From assembly GCA_050084515.1 (NCBI GenBank), contig CM114275.1:6200001-6264000 (forward strand): a DNA stretch of 64,000 nt, in the 5' to 3' direction. Under the pieces are notes generated by a model. It ran no database searches. It worked only from the letters and a program-made list of their open reading frames with translations, and had not been told where the DNA came from. The stretch comes from Blasia pusilla (lineage: Eukaryota > Marchantiophyta > Marchantiopsida > Blasiales). Both the position numbers and the translations under genes were made by a program. Positions 60,176 through 64,000 of the stretch are shown piece after piece (the first letter of the stretch is position 1; each line of letters opens with the position of its first letter).

Positions 60176-63100
60176 ATGTCTTCCTTTGTTTTCGATGACT
60201 TGCCTACCTTTGCTTTTATGTCATCAAAGATGGAGTTGGATTCTCCATCTGCTCGCTTATCTCGTTTTACACGCCCTCCTACAGCCGTAACATCTCCCCC
60301 TGGTTCACCTCCTCATCGTAGATCTCGCCATTTTCCTCCAGATGTTAATACACCCATTACACTCGATGCATTTCTTACGGATTCTCCTCTTCTCCCCTCT
60401 TTGTCTTGTCCTATTGAGCCTAATCTTGATCTATTATTACCGAATCCTTCTATTTTGCCATCCCCACATATCTCATCTATGCCCTTGCTTCCAACTCACA
60501 TCTATTCTACCCGAATACTCCCTCTTCCTCCTCCTCCTCCTTCCCCAACCTACTTACGCCCTCATCATCGTCCATCACCACCTCTTGCACCTCCCACCTC
60601 CTCTCCTTGTAACCCTTCTACTTCTCCATTTGTACCAAAGGTTCGTTGCATGCCTTGTGGTAAGGAGTTTGCTGCAAATGGGATCAAAAGACATCAGCGG
60701 TACTGTCGATCCATGCATGGGCCTTCAATCCCTAGCCCGATACCACCTCCTATTGTACTCCCCACAATAACTGCTTGGACCTGGTTAAGCCAAATTGATC
60801 TCCTTTGCTTTTTCCATCCAGGTCTTCCTCGCCTTAGACTCTACACTCGCATTCCTATTGCTCTTCGTCCCATCACCGAACAAGCTTTGCTTTTCCCATT
60901 AGAAAGGTTAGCACGTGATCCCACAGATATCAATGCTTGGTATCTCCTATTACTCTTTCGACAATGGGTTTTAGTCCTCCCTCCAAGAGGTGGTACGACG
61001 GATCATCGTGAAACCTCCACACGTATTCAACGCTTTATGTCTGGAGATTGGGAGAATCTTCAGAATGAGCACGTACTTCGAGTAGAGACCTTAGCTACGG
61101 CTCATCCCTCTCAACATGCCAATAATGGGAGGCCATCAATACAACAACGCCTTCGACGAAGTCTACTTTTGGGGCAGGTTGGTGAGTTTTCACGTGCAAC
61201 TCGAGCATTGGGTCCTCTTTCTACGGCGATTCCAAGTGCGGAAACTGTGGCTCTCTTAGAAGCTCTTCACCCTCCTTCACGTGGCGATGCTCCACCTTTT
61301 GTGGAAGACTATACAACGGATCTTGACTTGGAGGTTTTCACAAGGGCTTTTATGCATACTCCTTGCATATCAACAAGCGGGCTATCAGGGATGGTTTTTT
61401 AGCATCTCTGCGATTATTTTATCCCGGCAGATTCAAAAAATGGCTTTGTCTCTCTATATAATGTATGTGGACATATGGCGGCAGGTCGTCTCCCATTCTC
61501 TATCTCTAGGCTCTTAGGGGCTTGTCGTTTGTTGGCTATTGATAAGCCTCCTTCAAGTGTGCACCCTTTGGATATTGGAGAGGTTTTATATCGCTTGGTT
61601 AGTCGATCCCTATGCTTGCAATTTTGTCCTTACTTTAGTGCCCACTTATTCCCTCATCAATTTGGAGTGGCAACTCTTGGAGGTTGTGAGGCTGTGATGC
61701 ATGGGATTCGCTCCACTCTTGATATTCATCTAGATTTGGTAGCAATTCAAGTCGATGTGGCTAACGCATTTAATTCAGTTTCTCGTGCGGCCATCTTTGA
61801 GGAGTTACGTTGTGCAGGAGGACAACTTGCAAGCCTCATTCCATTTTCTCGCTCCTTCTATGCCTATGATACGCCCATTATCTATTCCCATCATGTTACT
61901 TCTGAGGAATATAGTATTCTACAATCGGCTTGTGGCACACGTCAAGGTGATCCCATAGTTGGCCCACTCTTTGCCATTGCCCACTTTCATGCCCTTCGAG
62001 CGTAAGCGCAAGCATTTCCATCTTATCTTTTCCCTTCTATTAATTATGATACTCACATTATAGGTCCTCCTTCTGAAGTGGTTCCTGCTTATACCCATTT
62101 CGTGGAGAAACTCTCTTTCTTAAACCTTAACGTCCAACCTAGTACATGTGGAGTATGATTTCCTTCATGCCTTCCCTCAACATTCACCCCACCTACTCAT
62201 GATTTTCCCATGTATATTGAAGGGGTTAGGGTTCTTGGGGTCCCAATTGGCTGCATCAACTATATCTCAAAGTTCTTGGATGAGGCCCTTGTCACCATAG
62301 CGGAGATGAAAGAATAAGCGAGAGCCAACAGACTATCTTGAGTGTAACTTTGTCCCACAGTGTTGGATGAGGTTGAGGATAGGTCCATTGTGTCAGGAAC
62401 GTCATTTCTGACAACTTTCATGTTGAGGTCTTTCACAACTAAGTGACTTGTTGACTAGGTCACCCGCCCCTAGTAACCAGTGCGCGCAGGTTACCAAGGG
62501 GATGACTATTTTTAGGGGAAGAGCCTTTTGGCTCTTCCCAACCCTATATAAGAGAGGAAGATGGCTTTCCTAAGCCATCTTTGTCATGTTGGGCCGTTGG
62601 AGCACCTCTCTTGTATGTGTGTGAGATAGGACTAGGGTACTAGCGTCCGGATTCCTGGATAGCACAGGGTGGACGAGGCTCAATATGCCGATGTAGATTG
62701 AGGAGTGGAGTTTTAGGCTGGGTGTGCAATTTTCAGTACTCTTTATTTTTGTTGTGGGATCTCCATGTATATGTATGAGTTGATTTTTGTACATGTGTGG
62801 ATCGACCCGTGTGTGGGGAAGATCGGTGTTGTGTGGTATAGATGTGACCAGCGATGTATGTTGTGTAGCGATATGTATGCGCACGACACCCTTTTGAAAG
62901 AGGTGGAATGGCTTCATTTGTTACCTCATCTAGGGAATCCCCAAGTGGCTTATGGGATTCTCTCCCAATGTTTTCTACGACGTCCTTCCTACCTTCTTTG
63001 CACTTGTCCTCCCACTTCTAGGTTCTTACATCGGTTGGCCTCTTTTTACGCTTCTATCTTGGCAACTTTTGGTTAACTTCTTGGCCCGAATACCTTTGAG

Positions 63101-63570
63101 GGAGAGGATGGTGTATTTGCTTCACGACAAGCTATCTTGCCTATTTCTTTTGGAGGGGTGGGACTGTCCTCCACAGTCGCATCTACTCTCACAGTCTTTT
63201 TGGGGAGATGGGTGTTGGTAGCACCGATTGTGGCTTCAAGGTTTCTCCAAGGAGAGATGTAGAGGAGGGGGACTTGTTATTTCAACAACAACTAAGATCT
63301 GCACGAGCTCTTCTTCCTCTTACTACACAAGCAATTCTACCCCTTTTCAGTCAATTGATTACGGAAGGGCTTGATCGACTTCAAGAGAATATCTTCGAGA
63401 ATCAACGAGGCATCCTGTGGACGCTCATCGAGCTGCGTCTCACGTTCATGTCGTCTTCGAAGTATATTCTCGAAAATTTTGTGATTACGTCTCATTTTCT
63501 TTTTTCATTCTTTTATGCATTTTTTGATTCCCCTTTAGAGATGTTATTACCTTTCTTTATCCTCTTATGA
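60176..63570 (+). pseudogene. Reverse transcriptase element (non-LTR-type), decayed and interrupted
   Basis: ATG 60,176 opens a frame that begins with a long Pro/Ser/Leu-rich segment, then a zinc finger (CMPCGKEFAANGIKRHQRYC), a linker resembling those before reverse transcriptases (FSRATRALGPLS, VALLEALHPPS), an in-frame TAG at 61,400-61,402, and the RT domain: MAAGRLPFSISRLLGACRLLAI, IGEVLYRLVSRSLCLQF, VAIQVDVANAFNSVSR (motif A with its Asp) and SACGTRQGDPIVGPLFA (motif B). At motif C the normal DDT is read as NYDTHIIGP, losing one catalytic Asp. Further stops follow at 62,003 and 62,157. A solo LTR occupies 62,391-62,888. The coding tail resumes with LHLLPHLGNPQVAYGILSQC and a later Gly-rich block near 63,160. 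No endonuclease or RNase H domain was recognised. Confidence 0.8.
62391..62888 (+). mobile_element. Solo LTR with TATA box inserted in the RT element
   Basis: It begins TGTCAGGAACG and ends GCGCACGACA, giving short TGTC/GACA inverted ends. It carries CCCTATATAAGAG (TATA at about 62,544-62,552), preceded by hairpin GAAGAGCC/GGCTCTTC and followed by AAGATGGCTT/AAGCCATCTT (62,558-62,567 with 62,72-62,81 of the same hundred). Its last 45 bp (CGATGTATGTTGTGTAGCGA...) match the ends of the inverted-repeat arms and the array at 9.7-11.2 kb. No 5-bp target duplication is evident, so the left border is provisional (TGTAAC at 62,343 is the alternative). Confidence 0.7.
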
Positions 63571-64000
63571 AAGTTATTTTATAATAAAGTGGATATATTA
63601 CTTATTACCCGACAACATGATAAAGAACTCGCTCGTTACAGTAACAAAGGGAGTGACGACGACCTAACGAACGATAATGTCCCTAACGTCGTCACAAGCC
63701 TCCACCGGACAGCGCGGGACGGTGATCGACGGTGCTTCTGACTGCGTTCATTCTGTGCGCGAGGGAGCTGCAGGAACCCGCGCGGTACCTAAGAGCAGAG
63801 ATCGAGGACGAGGAGGAGAGATGGGGCGAATGCTGTTGGCGCATTTAGAACTGTAGGAATGGTAGGGGAGGGGGTAGAGAAAGTCGAGAGAAGGAAAATG
63901 AGCACGATGGCGTCCACCTTCGATTTGTGAAGGAGAGGTGGAATTTGTTATCCATTCGAATTGAAACTGTTTTCAAAGATTCTGTGTTACGGCGTGAGGG
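63571..64000. other. Right edge, GC-richer, no gene recognised
   Basis: After the RT element the sequence becomes GC- and CpG-richer (63,640-63,900), as seen just ahead of the ankyrin gene. It may be the upstream part of a gene lying beyond the window, but no start codon or motif supports that. Confidence 0.3.

Overview
This window is nuclear DNA of a land plant. Genes are sparse, rich in introns with plant-type GT-AG sites, and separated by AT-rich ground full of decayed transposons. Plant-specific content includes a plastid-targeted fused HisH-HisF histidine enzyme, a DUF538 protein, and relics of an EDM2-like PHD protein and a plant GH43 hydrolase. A C2HC zinc-finger gene of a type usually found in organisms with motile cilia, together with the retroelement types, makes a seed-free plant with swimming sperm (bryophyte, lycophyte or fern) more likely than a seed plant. 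That placement is an inference and I cannot name the species.

Layout. 1-9.7 kb: AT-rich, no intact gene; a broken PIF/Harbinger transposase at 5.6-6.4 kb. 9.7-11.8 kb: a 76-bp tandem array running into a 1.1-kb inverted repeat whose centre holds a retrotransposon integrase tail plus PHD finger, followed 2 bp later by a second inverted-repeat element. 11.8-16.7 kb: nothing identifiable except small repeats. 17.1-19.1 kb: five-exon ankyrin-repeat gene. 20.5-25.0 kb: five-exon C2HC/zinc-ribbon gene with transposon-like material in its introns. 26.2-28.3 kb (minus): nearly complete hAT-type transposase. 31.6-32.6 kb (minus): DUF538 gene with an unusual Pro/Ala-rich tail. 35.3-41.8 kb: 19-exon HISN4-type imidazole glycerol phosphate synthase gene. 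43.1-45.2 kb (minus): deleted Helitron. 46.4-46.9 kb (minus): GH43 pseudogene. 48.5-49.2 kb: EDM2-like PHD relic. 49.6-54.2 kb: decayed transposase with P-element/THAP9-like organisation. 54.7 kb: PIF1-like helicase scrap. 60.2-63.6 kb: reverse transcriptase element interrupted by a solo LTR.

The four live-looking genes (ankyrin, C2HC zinc finger, DUF538, HISN4) are not functionally linked. Exon-intron models were built by hand: every junction preserves frame and uses GT-AG, and the assembled proteins are 265, 245, 310 (single exon) and 604 residues. The most unusual content is the P-like transposase with a PHD relic just upstream, the integrase-PHD fragment inside the large inverted repeat, and a 69-bp Helitron scrap inserted between 22-23 bp target copies.
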